DNA from: Candidatus Neomarinimicrobiota bacterium
Lineage (GTDB): Bacteria > Fidelibacterota > Marinisomatia > SCGC-AAA003-L08 > TS1B11
Assembly (NCBI GenBank): GCA_041862535.1
Contig: JBGVTM010000201.1
Location: 1-58,801 of the forward strand
Length of the DNA: 58,801 bases
Direction: 5' to 3'
Shown here: positions 41,732-50,559 of the stretch, in pieces
Layout of the letters: every line of letters starts with the position of its first letter
Numbering within the stretch: the first letter of the stretch is position 1
Position numbers and translations under genes: made by a program
The notes under the pieces: generated by a model
Told to the model about the DNA's origin: nothing
The model's input: only the letters and a program-made list of their open reading frames with translations
Databases searched by the model: none

Positions 41732-42694
41732 CTATGAGGTCTGAGCCGTCGGCCTTTCCTGCTCGACCATCTCCAGCACCAGACCCCAGCGAAGCCCCTG
41801 GTCACTCACGGTCACTGTTTCCAGGCCGAAGTGGGCTATAATGGCCTGAAGGATCAGGCCGCCGGCAATGATCACCTCGGCCCGTCCGGGTTGCAGACCG
41901 GGCAGCTTTAGCCGCTTCTCCAGTGGCAGAAGCGAGCAGCGGGCCAGGATCTTCTGCAGGGTCGAGCCGGTCATGGTGGCGCCATGAACGCGGTCGTGAT
42001 CGTAGGTGACCAGTCCCAAGTGCATAGCAACCAGGGTTGTGGCCGTGCCTCCGACGGCTACAATAGTATCCACTGGTGGTGCGAGTTTCGAGTGGGTGAA
42101 GATGTCCGAAATATTGTGCTCCGCGGCCGCTAGTTCTTCGGGTGAAGGCGGGTCGTGGTGCAGCCAACGCTCGGTAAGTCTTACGCTCCCCAGCGGTAGG
42201 CTCTCCGAGTCGGCCAGTTGTCTATCCTTTTCCAGGATGAGCTCGGTACTGCCGCCGCCGACATCTACGATTGCCCGGCTGCCCTGTGTAGAGGGAGAGG
42301 CATGTTGCACAGCCCGGAGGACCAGCTCCGCTTCCTCCCGGCCACTGAGCTCAGTGATGCTGTAGCCGGTTGTATCCTTGATGCGTCGGTGGAGGACTTC
42401 CTTATTGGAGGCTTCCCGGAAGGCGCTGGTGGCCACGCACCGCACCCGATGGCAATTGTAAGAGTCGATCAACCTCTGGTATTCCTTGAAGACCAGAGCG
42501 GCCCGGGATATGGCCTCCTGTGAGAGTTGTCCGGTTTTATCGACCCCGGCTCCCAGACGGATAGTCCGCAGCTCCTGGGCGAGGGGTACTAGTCTGGTAC
42601 CATCCCAGCGGGCTATCAGTAACAGGCAGGTGTTGGTACCCAGATCTATGGCGGCGTAGCAGTCTGAACTGTCGTAGGCGGAGAGGCCTGCCAT
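41732..42694 (-). CDS. Exopolyphosphatase / guanosine pentaphosphatase (Ppx/GppA family)
   Basis: 320 residues of the sugar-kinase/Hsp70 actin fold. AAIDLGTNTCLLLIA is the phosphate-1 motif, AIVDVGGGSTELIL the phosphate-2 motif, and VAVGGTATTLVA the third nucleotide-binding block. The length equals the short Ppx form without the C-terminal HD domain, so polyphosphate or pppGpp are both possible substrates. It ends the minus-strand glycan operon, 9 bases after the GT2 gene stop, though its function is not tied to glycans. Confidence 0.92.
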   Translation of the reverse strand: MAGLSAYDSSDCYAAIDLGTNTCLLLIARWDGTRLVPLAQELRTIRLGAGVDKTGQLSQEAISRAALVFKEYQRLIDSYNCHRVRCVATSAFREASNKEVLHRRIKDTTGYSITELSGREEAELVLRAVQHASPSTQGSRAIVDVGGGSTELILEKDRQLADSESLPLGSVRLTERWLHHDPPSPEELAAAEHNISDIFTHSKLAPPVDTIVAVGGTATTLVAMHLGLVTYDHDRVHGATMTGSTLQKILARCSLLPLEKRLKLPGLQPGRAEVIIAGGLILQAIIAHFGLETVTVSDQGLRWGLVLEMVEQERPTAQTS

Positions 42695-42703
42695 GCAGAG
42701 CCT

Positions 42704-43705
42704 TTAACGCTCGGTTGGGATAGAGGGGTTCAGAGGTGACTGCGCCTCAACCGGGTGGTTGCGCACATAGCGGCGCAGGCCACGTACCACGCTGCTTACC
42801 GTCAGGAAACGCACGAGGATGCTGCTCGCCGGGAAGGGAGTGATAGGCAGCAGGGCCCGTGCTAGCGAGTTTGTCAGCCGGTTAAACAGGAGCCGTCCCG
42901 CTCTGCGGCGGCGGCGGAAGTAATTTCCTGAAAAGGGCCAAGCGTAATCGGCGGCCAGAGGGGTGGCGATTTCCGGATAACGGGTGATTATCCGGGGCAG
43001 GTTGTGATACCCATAGTCGCCAAAGTCTTTCAAGTGTTGCCGGAGGGTCCGGTTGTGGTGATGGACCGCCACCGGCTGGGGACTGTAGAAAATGCTGTTG
43101 GGGAGCTTACGTGCCAGGCGGTAACCGAAGAGGGTATCCTCACCGCCATAACAGCGGAAACTCTCTTCTAATGGACCACCCGCCTCCAGTGCCCGCCGGC
43201 TCAGGGCCAGGTTGTTGGTGAGCAGATATTGAAAGCCTATGGGGACGTCGGGGCCGAACTGCCTGGCCCCACGACGGGGGTATTCATACAGGTAGCGATT
43301 CAGTTTCGATCTGGTCAGCCAGGAAGCGGGCACAACCCGGCCGATCACCGCTTCACGCCCTGGCCGGGCCAGTTCGTCCACGTGGGCCTTCAGGAAATCG
43401 GGCTGCACCTCCATATCACCATCCAGGAGGATAACCACCTCCCCGGTGGCATCGCTCAAGGCCAGGTTGCGCACCCGGGCGCGTCCCAGGTTGGCCTCGG
43501 GGAAGTGGAGCCGGATGAAGTCGGGCGGCGACTGCCGCTGGAGGTACTCCCTGGTACCGTCGGTGGAATAGTCGTCGATGACGTGGATTTCGAGGCTGCC
43601 AGAGGGGTATTCGAGTCGGCTCAGGGCCTCAAAGCAGGTCGGGTAGTGGGGGCCGCCATTGTGGATGGGCGTAATGAGGGTTACGTACGGAAGGTGGTCC
43701 TGCAT
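42704..43705 (-). CDS. Glycosyltransferase family 2
   Basis: 333 residues. The start ATG at 43703-43705 (MQDHLPYVTLITPIHNGG) gives the normal GT-A beginning; the frame is open to 43870 but that part overlaps the upstream gene. VIDDYSTDGTREYL, RARVRNLALSDATGEVVILLDGDME (DXD-type metal site) and YGGEDTLFGYRL are standard GT2 motifs. An Arg-rich segment (YFRRRRRAG) before two hydrophobic C-terminal helices suggests peripheral membrane association. Donor and acceptor are unknown. Confidence 0.88.
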   Translation of the reverse strand: MQDHLPYVTLITPIHNGGPHYPTCFEALSRLEYPSGSLEIHVIDDYSTDGTREYLQRQSPPDFIRLHFPEANLGRARVRNLALSDATGEVVILLDGDMEVQPDFLKAHVDELARPGREAVIGRVVPASWLTRSKLNRYLYEYPRRGARQFGPDVPIGFQYLLTNNLALSRRALEAGGPLEESFRCYGGEDTLFGYRLARKLPNSIFYSPQPVAVHHHNRTLRQHLKDFGDYGYHNLPRIITRYPEIATPLAADYAWPFSGNYFRRRRRAGRLLFNRLTNSLARALLPITPFPASSILVRFLTVSSVVRGLRRYVRNHPVEAQSPLNPSIPTER

Positions 43706-43776
43706 GAGCGGTCCTGATGCAACCTGTATTGAAGCCCGATGAATGATCCGGGCTGGATAAGGGTTGGGTAGTACAT

Positions 43777-44442
43777 TCAATAGTTTTCCAGTGGTGTCTT
43801 GTCGTACCACCAGAAACCGTGCGTAAGAATGTATAGTTGGTCTGTTCGGCCGATATGTTGGCACATACACCCTTCCCGCCAGTAGGCGGAACTGTCGGAT
43901 ATATACTTGAGCGGGGTGAACTGGCTGCTGTAGGCTTCGTACTCAAAACCAAGGGCCCGAAACCAATCCTCTTCCCGGTTTTTCCTTATCCTGAAAGGTT
44001 CATGGACACTCAGACCGGTCACCTCTGTACCGATGATGCGGGAAAGCAGTTCTCGCTCCTGCCGCAAGAGAGATTTATCGCGATCTTCCACCTGTGGAAG
44101 GGCGTGGGTTTCCCCATGGAGACCGATTTCGTGCCCCTGTTGCTGCATTCCCGTGACGACAGCCAGGGAGGGCAGCGATAGCAGGTTGTACTGGCAGGCA
44201 TGAAGACGGAAGAAGAACGAGGAGCGAATACCGAGCGCAGCCTCGACATCTGCCAGTCGCCTGGCCGCTTCCAGGGACAGGTCTTCATCATGGCGCATGA
44301 TAATGATCCGCTCGTCCGTCGCTGCCCCTTTGACGTACGCCTGCATAGTGAGAAACCGGTAATTCTCATCCAGGCCCTTTTGAAGGCAGTAGCGGTAATG
44401 GCCCAGGGAGAAATTGCAGGAAGGATCGATTTTCGATGTCAA
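43777..44442 (-). CDS. Polysaccharide deacetylase-like protein
   Basis: 221 residues. IIIMRHDEDLS gives the Asp-rich first motif and EIGLHGETHA the His-x3-His second motif of the NodB/CE4 fold, in the divergent form seen next to glycan genes. FFFRLHACQYN and LSVHEPFRIRK are also typical. No signal peptide, so it probably acts on nucleotide- or lipid-linked sugar in the cytoplasm. It starts inside the end of the WbqC gene (ATGA overlap). Confidence 0.8.
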   Translation of the reverse strand: MTSKIDPSCNFSLGHYRYCLQKGLDENYRFLTMQAYVKGAATDERIIIMRHDEDLSLEAARRLADVEAALGIRSSFFFRLHACQYNLLSLPSLAVVTGMQQQGHEIGLHGETHALPQVEDRDKSLLRQERELLSRIIGTEVTGLSVHEPFRIRKNREEDWFRALGFEYEAYSSQFTPLKYISDSSAYWREGCMCQHIGRTDQLYILTHGFWWYDKTPLENY

Positions 44443-45131
44443 GGTGGTCCTCCAAAAAGATAAGTCCTGGCTTCAGGTCCCGTGTTAAATAAAAGGTCGA
44501 TAATACTCAGGTTGGGGATGAATTCCCCATAAAGCTGGGGATAGAGTATCGGTGTATAGTGCTGGTATTCGAGCTTGATCCCGGCTTTCTGGAAGGCCCC
44601 CTCATCCAGGTATTCTCGAGCGCCCATACCTGATAGGTAAGTGTCGGCACCTGCGTGGCGGGCAATGCGGATTAATTGCCCGGTGTGCTGGCCAAAGTCC
44701 ACTCCCAGCTCCGATAGCCGCAGGGAGGGAGTCGCGATCTCCAACTCCTGGCAGATATAATTGATCAATGCCAGGTTAAGGCTTGCGAGAGATGCCCATT
44801 TCCTGCGGAGAACATCCATCAGATTGTCTATGTAGAGGTGATAATAAGGGGCCTGGTGATAGCTGTTGTAAAGTCGGTTCTGGATTATGGTTCGCCATTC
44901 ATCATTTGCCAGGCGCACCCTGTTGAGCGGTTGGGCAAAAGGATTGCTGCCGGCTCTGTGGACGATAATCCACCGTTTGGAGCCGTCGGGGATTTTGATC
45001 CAGTTGCGGTGATCGAATTCCAGGCGGACATGCTGTGCCGTGTCCATATGGACCATGAGATCCGCCAGGGCGTATTTGTGAAAATAACCGGGCCATGGCA
45101 GGAAGTTAGGCTGGTGGATCGCTACTTTCAT
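44439..45131 (-). CDS. WbqC-like family protein
   Basis: 230 residues, full family length. VAIHQPNFLPWPGYFHKYALADLMVHMD at the start and the RNWIKIPDG block, followed by YLSGMGAREYLDEGAF, are WbqC hallmarks. The family occurs in O-antigen and capsule gene clusters, possibly as an amide-forming or aminoacyl-type sugar modification enzyme; the activity is not firmly established. Its 5' end overlaps the GNAT gene by 26 bases. Confidence 0.88.
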   Translation of the reverse strand: MKVAIHQPNFLPWPGYFHKYALADLMVHMDTAQHVRLEFDHRNWIKIPDGSKRWIIVHRAGSNPFAQPLNRVRLANDEWRTIIQNRLYNSYHQAPYYHLYIDNLMDVLRRKWASLASLNLALINYICQELEIATPSLRLSELGVDFGQHTGQLIRIARHAGADTYLSGMGAREYLDEGAFQKAGIKLEYQHYTPILYPQLYGEFIPNLSIIDLLFNTGPEARTYLFGGPP

Positions 45132-45612
45132 ATTCCGGGCATCGCTGAAGCAGTATATCCAAAGCTACGGACATGTGACCGTATGCCAGATCATCATCGG
45201 GATCGATATAGCTATCGTCAAAGGTTAGACCAAGTGTCTGGTGGAAGGCAACCGCTACTTTGTCGCTCAGGATGCAATTGGCAGTGAGCTTGATCAGGCC
45301 ATCCGACCGGGCCTGGGATGCGATGCGGCAATAGGCCTGTCGTGCCAGGCCCTGGCGCCTATATGCGGGGTCGATCGCTACCTGGTGGATATGAACGGAG
45401 TTCTGTTTTTTAGAAGCTATGATCACGCCCGCCACTTCATCCCCTGCCAGCCAGAAACGGCTGTAGTGAAATTTGTGCGGTCGTTCCTGCAGCAGTTCCG
45501 TCTCCCGCCACGGTTTCCCAGGTATGGTCCCGATCAACTCAAGAAGCCTGGAGGCATAATGACGGGCAAGGGGGCGGGTAAGCGGGATCAACCTGGTTTC
45601 GTGGCCGGTCAT
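45106..45612 (-). CDS. GNAT-family N-acetyltransferase in the glycan operon
   Basis: 168 residues. VHIHQVAIDPAYRRQGLARQAYCRIA is the acetyl-CoA binding motif A (R-R-x-G-x-A), and KLTANCILSDKVAVAFHQTLGL is motif B. The start is the ATG at 45612, overlapping the GT4 stop by four bases; the frame extends upstream to 45687 but with Arg/Pro-rich non-domain sequence. In this operon it may acylate an amino sugar (inference). Confidence 0.85.
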   Translation of the reverse strand: MTGHETRLIPLTRPLARHYASRLLELIGTIPGKPWRETELLQERPHKFHYSRFWLAGDEVAGVIIASKKQNSVHIHQVAIDPAYRRQGLARQAYCRIASQARSDGLIKLTANCILSDKVAVAFHQTLGLTFDDSYIDPDDDLAYGHMSVALDILLQRCPEYESSDPPA

Positions 45613-46691
45613 ACGATGCCGAGTTCGCGGTAATAGCCGTAAAGCCGGTCCCCGGTCACGTCCAGGGCGTGATGAGTTTCGGCCCATTGGCGGGCAGCTG
45701 TCCCCCGTTCCAGAATGATGTGCGGGGCTTCCACCAGCCCGGTGAGCCTCTCCAACAGGTTTTCCCGGGTAACCTGCACAAAGGGATGGTCCGGCATGAA
45801 GGCTTGATAGTTCTCATCCATATCGGTGCAGCAGGCCAGTCCCAGGGCCATGGCCTCTACGGAGTTCATACCGTAACCGGGCCCCACGTTGGCTACCTGG
45901 TCGATGTAAATATCGGCCTGGCCTTTAAGGCGCATGGTCACCTCATGTGATTGATTTTCGATGAGAATGAACCGAACTCCGTGAGACCGCTCCAAGGCTC
46001 TGCAAGCCATGATAATGGTGTCGGAACCCTTCGCATACCGGTTGCGCGTGGCGTGGCAGATGGTGATGGGATCGTGGAGTTCTCGATGGGGATCGAATGC
46101 ATGCACATCGAAGGGCAGGAACAGGTAGTGCAGGTTCGGGTGGCGCGAGATCAGGTCGTACTCGCTGGTGAGGCTGAACTGAACGTGCCGGTCCACTGCC
46201 GGGATGACACCCCGGTGCCGCAGGTCCTGACCATGGTACGTGCAAAGAATGGGCTTGCTGCGTTTATGCAGCCGCTCAACAAAGCTGCCGTTGCGATAGA
46301 ACTCCAGGCCCCATTCCAGGTGATAGATGTCGAAGTCAAGCAGATCATAGCGCCGGATAGCCGGTTCCACCCAGAAGCGCCAAAGCCAATCTCTGAAGTT
46401 GAAGAAAGCTCTCTCGACAGTGCTCTTCGGCTCCCAGATGGGTGGATTTCCGGGCAGCGGGGTTTCGTCCCCCAGGGGGCCTTTCGACCAGGTGTAGACC
46501 AGGTTGCGGAGCTGAATGAACCACTTGGCACTGCTAATCAGGGGCAAGTGCAGGCAGATGTCATCGGGGAATCCCATGGGAGAAGGGAAGTAGGTGATAT
46601 AGCGACATTCGTTTCCCCGGTTCCGATGAATGCGCTGCCACAGGCCCAGGGTACCGACGGTATTCTCCGGTGAGATATAGAGGATTTTCAA
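45609..46691 (-). CDS. Glycosyltransferase, GT4-like (GT-B fold), first copy
   Basis: 360 residues. MKILYISPENTVGTLGLWQ and the central CTYHGQDLRHRG, then ICHATRNRYAKGSDTIIMACRAL and the C-terminal donor-binding block YIDQVANVGPGYGMNSVEAMALG (given as QVANVGPGYGMNSVEAMALG) with the E-x7-E-like Glu residues. No membrane helix. Donor sugar unknown. Overlaps the following GNAT gene by four bases and the preceding GT4 by four bases. Confidence 0.85.
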   Translation of the reverse strand: MKILYISPENTVGTLGLWQRIHRNRGNECRYITYFPSPMGFPDDICLHLPLISSAKWFIQLRNLVYTWSKGPLGDETPLPGNPPIWEPKSTVERAFFNFRDWLWRFWVEPAIRRYDLLDFDIYHLEWGLEFYRNGSFVERLHKRSKPILCTYHGQDLRHRGVIPAVDRHVQFSLTSEYDLISRHPNLHYLFLPFDVHAFDPHRELHDPITICHATRNRYAKGSDTIIMACRALERSHGVRFILIENQSHEVTMRLKGQADIYIDQVANVGPGYGMNSVEAMALGLACCTDMDENYQAFMPDHPFVQVTRENLLERLTGLVEAPHIILERGTAARQWAETHHALDVTGDRLYGYYRELGIV

Positions 46692-47785
46692 GCTAACTCC
46701 TCATAAATAGTGAGGTACTCGGGCTCAACCAGTTCCCAATGATACAACGATTCAATGAGCTGCCTACCCTGCCTGGTGAGTGATCTGCGCAAATCCTCAT
46801 CTCTTAACAGACGGATCAAGGCCGTTGTCAGGGCCTCGGCATCATCGGGCGGGACGAAATAAACGGCAGTTTTACCCTGCTCCCGGAGGACGGGAAGATC
46901 GCTGGCAGCAACCGCGCATCCACAGAGCATATATTCGTAGAGTTTATTGGGAGGGGCAACCCGAAACAGGGGGGCGTCTGTAAAGGGGATGACCCCAACT
47001 CGGGCACCGGTCAGGCGCATGAGGATGTTCTGATAAGGTATGGTAGGCTTAATGGCAATGGACTTGCCCATACCGATGTGGTTGATGGACGCGTGCAACC
47101 TTTGTACCAGGCCAGGTACCCACTCATTACCATAGATCTCCAACCTTGCCTCTGGCACCGCTGCCACTACGCCGGCGAAGGCGCTGACCAGCAGGGGGAT
47201 GCCTCTTTTCACTGAGAGTTGGCCGTGGTAGATCACCAGCGGTTCCCGCGGTATGTTGAGGTCGATAGATATGAGATGAGGGTAGTTAGGAACAAGCACG
47301 ACCTTGAGTCCCCATTTCTGATATTGCCGCTGAATATGCGGCGAAAGAGCCGATACCCGATCCACGTATTTCAGATGTCGTTTTTCAAATTGTAGCAGAC
47401 CCTGGTTGATAATGTGTTTAATTAAGGGAGGCTTGGAAGAGAACGTAGCCCACATTTCCTTGTGAGCATCTTGTACATCATAGATGATAGGGATGCCCAG
47501 TTCCCTTTTTATGCGGCCGGCAGCTACCAGCAGATCGAATTCGTGGATTTGAAGGGCGGCTGGTTGCCATTCGCGGGCCAGTGTTTGGAGTTCCTTTGAG
47601 AATTGAACAACGCCAATAGGACCAAGGGCCAGGTTTCGGAATCGGGGCAGGCCGGAGTCAACGGTCTGCTGTATGCGGGTTACCAGGGTAACTTCATGGC
47701 CATGTTTCAACAGGGACCGAATTTCCTTGTGGAAGATGCGGTCATCGTCGGGTGAGTGGCCCCGGGTGGCGACGAGGATTTTCAT
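46688..47785 (-). CDS. Glycosyltransferase, GT4-like (GT-B fold), second copy
   Basis: 365 residues from the ATG at 47785, which overlaps the flippase stop by four bases (ATGA). MKILVATRGHSPDDDRIFHKEI, the UDP-sugar-site precursor VIYHGQLSVKRGIPLLVSAFA, and PPNKLYEYMLCGCAVAASDLP are typical GT4 features. The frame extends upstream to 47965 but that lies within the flippase gene. Probably adds a sugar to a lipid-linked glycan on the cytoplasmic side. Confidence 0.87.
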   Translation of the reverse strand: MKILVATRGHSPDDDRIFHKEIRSLLKHGHEVTLVTRIQQTVDSGLPRFRNLALGPIGVVQFSKELQTLAREWQPAALQIHEFDLLVAAGRIKRELGIPIIYDVQDAHKEMWATFSSKPPLIKHIINQGLLQFEKRHLKYVDRVSALSPHIQRQYQKWGLKVVLVPNYPHLISIDLNIPREPLVIYHGQLSVKRGIPLLVSAFAGVVAAVPEARLEIYGNEWVPGLVQRLHASINHIGMGKSIAIKPTIPYQNILMRLTGARVGVIPFTDAPLFRVAPPNKLYEYMLCGCAVAASDLPVLREQGKTAVYFVPPDDAEALTTALIRLLRDEDLRRSLTRQGRQLIESLYHWELVEPEYLTIYEELA

Positions 47786-49278
47786 GACTGTTTCAGTGCG
47801 CGGTGAAAAAATTGCCGTTCTTCCGGGGTCGCTACCCGGGTAACCCATATGCCCACCGGCAGCAGGAAAGTAAGGCTCAGGTTGCGCCACAGGTTGGGAG
47901 GTAGGCTGTATAGGATGATAATGCCAAGTACGAGCAATCCGGCTATCCTGGCCAGTCGGCTCCATTCATACGGCACGGGATAGATGCGGTTAATGACCAG
48001 GAAGGTGACCAGCCCCATGCCGGCAAAAGAGATACAGGTGGCCAGTGCCGCTCCCATAGCGCCCCAGATGGGAATGAGCATGATATTCAGGGCGACGTTT
48101 ATAGCGGCGCCGATACCCCGGAAGACGATTACCCAGTGCGTCCGCGAACACAGATGGATACCGGGGAGCAGGAGGACATACAAGCCGAAAAAGAGATATC
48201 CCAGCATGATGATAGGCACGATTCCCGTGGCGGACCAATAGTCCTGACCGAAAATAGTAATGGGCCCTAACGGCAAGCGGACCAGGTCGTCTATCCAGGC
48301 GCCAGTAATCAGCATCAGTGTGGCCATGATGGTCACCATGTAAGTGGCAGTGCGGGCGAAGACCGGCTGAGCACCTGCCGCTTTACCCCTGCGCAGGAAA
48401 AAGGGCTGCCATCCCATATTGAAACCCATGACCAGAATAAGCATGAGTATTCCCAATTTGTAGCCAGCGGAATACAGGCCAACGGTCTCCAGGTCGGCCA
48501 ACCAGCGCAGTAGATACCGATCGGCCAGTTCAATGGTCATGGTCAGCAGTCCCGCGGGAAGGAAGGGCAGGCCGAATTTCAGGAGTACCTTGAGCGTTTG
48601 TGATGAGTAGGCAGACAGGGATAGCCGCCGGATGAGGCTCGGCAACGTAGCCGCGAAGATGGTGCCCGAGGCGGCCAGGTTGGCCCATAGCGCACCGGCG
48701 ACCCCCATCTTGAGGTGACCTATCAGGATAATACTGAGGGTCATGATTATAATGACATTCAGTAGGCTAAAGGTGATATAGGGACGGGATTTCTCGTGCG
48801 CCCGGAATAGATGCATGGGGATAATCCATAGTACGTCAAGGAAAATGATCGCAGCTAGCAGGATTATCCACTCTGGCTGATTGACGCCCAGGAGGGCTTC
48901 AGCCAGGCTGCGGCGGAAAGGGAGGATGACGGCGGACAGGACCAATCCCACTCCCACTTGTGTGAAGTACACGGTGGCTAGTACTTTCTTTTGCTTTTCA
49001 GCGGACTCGCCGACGTAATAGCGCAGGAGGGCTGAGTCTAGCCCCAAGTGGTACACAATCAGTCCGAAGGCAGCAAAGGCGAAGGCCAGGGATAGGACAC
49101 CCATTTCCTCCGGCGCCAGGGCGTTGGTATACAGCGGGAGGAGTAGGAAGGACACGGCCCTGGTGGCCAGGTACCCCAGGACATAAGCTATGGACTTGCG
49201 TCCCAGCTGGAAGATATCCTCCTTCATGGACGGAACGCCGCCGGAGAACTCCTCCGCGCCGCTGTTAGCCACCGTCAT
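47782..49278 (-). CDS. Oligosaccharide flippase (Wzx/MATE-like MOP superfamily)
   Basis: 498 residues with about 12-14 membrane helices. The opening IFQLGRKSIAYVLGYLATRAVSFLLLPLYTNALAPEEMG and the internal repeat LVILLKFGLPFLPAGLL type segment are those of polysaccharide transporters that flip lipid-linked glycans to the periplasm. The first ATG (49278) and a second in frame (49227, MKEDIFQLG) are both possible; neither has a strong ribosome-binding site. No Wzy-type polymerase is seen in the window. Confidence 0.88.
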   Translation of the reverse strand: MTVANSGAEEFSGGVPSMKEDIFQLGRKSIAYVLGYLATRAVSFLLLPLYTNALAPEEMGVLSLAFAFAAFGLIVYHLGLDSALLRYYVGESAEKQKKVLATVYFTQVGVGLVLSAVILPFRRSLAEALLGVNQPEWIILLAAIIFLDVLWIIPMHLFRAHEKSRPYITFSLLNVIIIMTLSIILIGHLKMGVAGALWANLAASGTIFAATLPSLIRRLSLSAYSSQTLKVLLKFGLPFLPAGLLTMTIELADRYLLRWLADLETVGLYSAGYKLGILMLILVMGFNMGWQPFFLRRGKAAGAQPVFARTATYMVTIMATLMLITGAWIDDLVRLPLGPITIFGQDYWSATGIVPIIMLGYLFFGLYVLLLPGIHLCSRTHWVIVFRGIGAAINVALNIMLIPIWGAMGAALATCISFAGMGLVTFLVINRIYPVPYEWSRLARIAGLLVLGIIILYSLPPNLWRNLSLTFLLPVGIWVTRVATPEERQFFHRALKQS

Positions 49279-49338
49279 GGGCCTGCCACCCCCTGAATAA
49301 CCGATTTTCGGAAATCCATTCCGCGGGTTATGGTCATG

Positions 49339-50319
49339 CTAATCGACCGGCTGTAGCTGGATCGTCAGGGTATCGCGGAACATGCCGCTGGCACCGAAGC
49401 TTTCCTTGAAGCGGGCCAGGCCAAAGTTGGGCTCCATATTCACGGTGAAGATGCCAAAGTCCAGGTAGCGGAAGCCTTTCTCGCTGGCCCAGCGGATCAT
49501 TTCGTAGAACAGCAGGTTCACTGCCCGGTACCGCTGATAGGCTTCATCGTGGCTGATGTAGAAGGCCAGGGTGACATCCGGGTTGGCGTCGAAGATCGTG
49601 ATACCGGCGATCATGCGGCCCTCCAGGTAGGCCGCCAGCAGGCGGATTTCATCGGGGAAGAGGTCCGCCAGCCGTAGCAGCTCTTCCAGGGTGTGGGTGG
49701 GTTGGACGTTGTGGCGGCGCTTGAGGTTGTGCAGCAGGATGTCGTAAAAGGTGGCCAGATCCTCACTGAAGTGCATGTCTATTCCGGACTGGTGGGCCTT
49801 TTTAACTGCCCGGTGGGAGGCAGCGGTGAACTTGGCCAGATTATCTTCCGGGGTCGGCTCCAGAAAGAGAATGCTGGAGACTTCGCGCCGCAGATAGGTG
49901 AAGCCGTGTTGCAGGAGGGCAAAGTCCACGTAATTTGATAGGCGGCGGTTATAGATGGTTGGCGGCAGGGTCAGGGTGATCCGGCGGAAACCCTGACCCT
50001 CAGCGTAGTCCAGGAGGCTTTCTACCAGTTCATAGCTGTTTTTGAAGGACAGCCCGATGGGAGTGACCAATCCGCCATAGGAGGCGCCCGGGTGGGAAAT
50101 GAGATGCCGTTGGCCGTCTACCTCTCGCCCGGCGGCAGGCATAAGAGCCAGCACGCCTTTGGGACCGGTGAAGAGGAGTGAATGGTCCTGGAACCGTCCC
50201 TCCGGGTGATAGCTCAGGAATCGTCGCAGGTGAAACAGGGTGCCGTTGTTGGCCTCACGGACGTAACGGTCCCATTCTTCCTGAAAGGATGGCTGATACA
50301 GGGAAACGGTCAGGGACAT
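49339..50319 (-). CDS. FemAB/GNAT-type aminoacyl or acyl transferase
   Basis: 326 residues of the double-GNAT FemAB fold: NGTLFHLRRFLSYHPEGRFQDHSLLF, PGASYGGLV, then LAKFTAASHRAVKKAHQSGI and the C-terminal YLDFGIFTVNMEPNFGLARFKESFGA, which is the conserved F..G....P..GL..FK..FG block. Relatives add amino acids from tRNA to peptidoglycan precursors or modify exopolysaccharide. First gene of the minus-strand glycan operon; the promoter should be in the 240 bases before it. Confidence 0.83.
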   Translation of the reverse strand: MSLTVSLYQPSFQEEWDRYVREANNGTLFHLRRFLSYHPEGRFQDHSLLFTGPKGVLALMPAAGREVDGQRHLISHPGASYGGLVTPIGLSFKNSYELVESLLDYAEGQGFRRITLTLPPTIYNRRLSNYVDFALLQHGFTYLRREVSSILFLEPTPEDNLAKFTAASHRAVKKAHQSGIDMHFSEDLATFYDILLHNLKRRHNVQPTHTLEELLRLADLFPDEIRLLAAYLEGRMIAGITIFDANPDVTLAFYISHDEAYQRYRAVNLLFYEMIRWASEKGFRYLDFGIFTVNMEPNFGLARFKESFGASGMFRDTLTIQLQPVD

Positions 50320-50516
50320 ATTAGCAAAGCGCGTGGGAATTTATCGGCGTGAGGGAAGAAGTGGAAGGGAAGAGTTCAGTGCCACTTGAACTCCCTTACA
50401 TCCGGAAACTGATGCTGGCTTCAGCGGTGGACTTTACCGTGCATCTTACGACGGACAAGGATAAATTGGTGGGTTAGTCGTAATAACCGCTGCCAGATTG
50501 AAAGCGTCAGAACGTG

Positions 50517-50533
50517 GATAACAGCATGTTATC
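50517..50533. promoter_or_regulatory. Operator-like inverted repeat between divergent genes
   Basis: GATAAC-AGCAT-GTTATC: perfect 6-bp arms around a 5-base centre, 27 bases before the ATG of the 7-TM protein gene and about 200 bases before the FemAB-like gene. Arm and centre lengths equal those of the repeat at 33380, but the sequences differ. Confidence 0.4.
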
Positions 50534-50559
50534 TTAGACTAAAGAACTGAAAATCAGCG

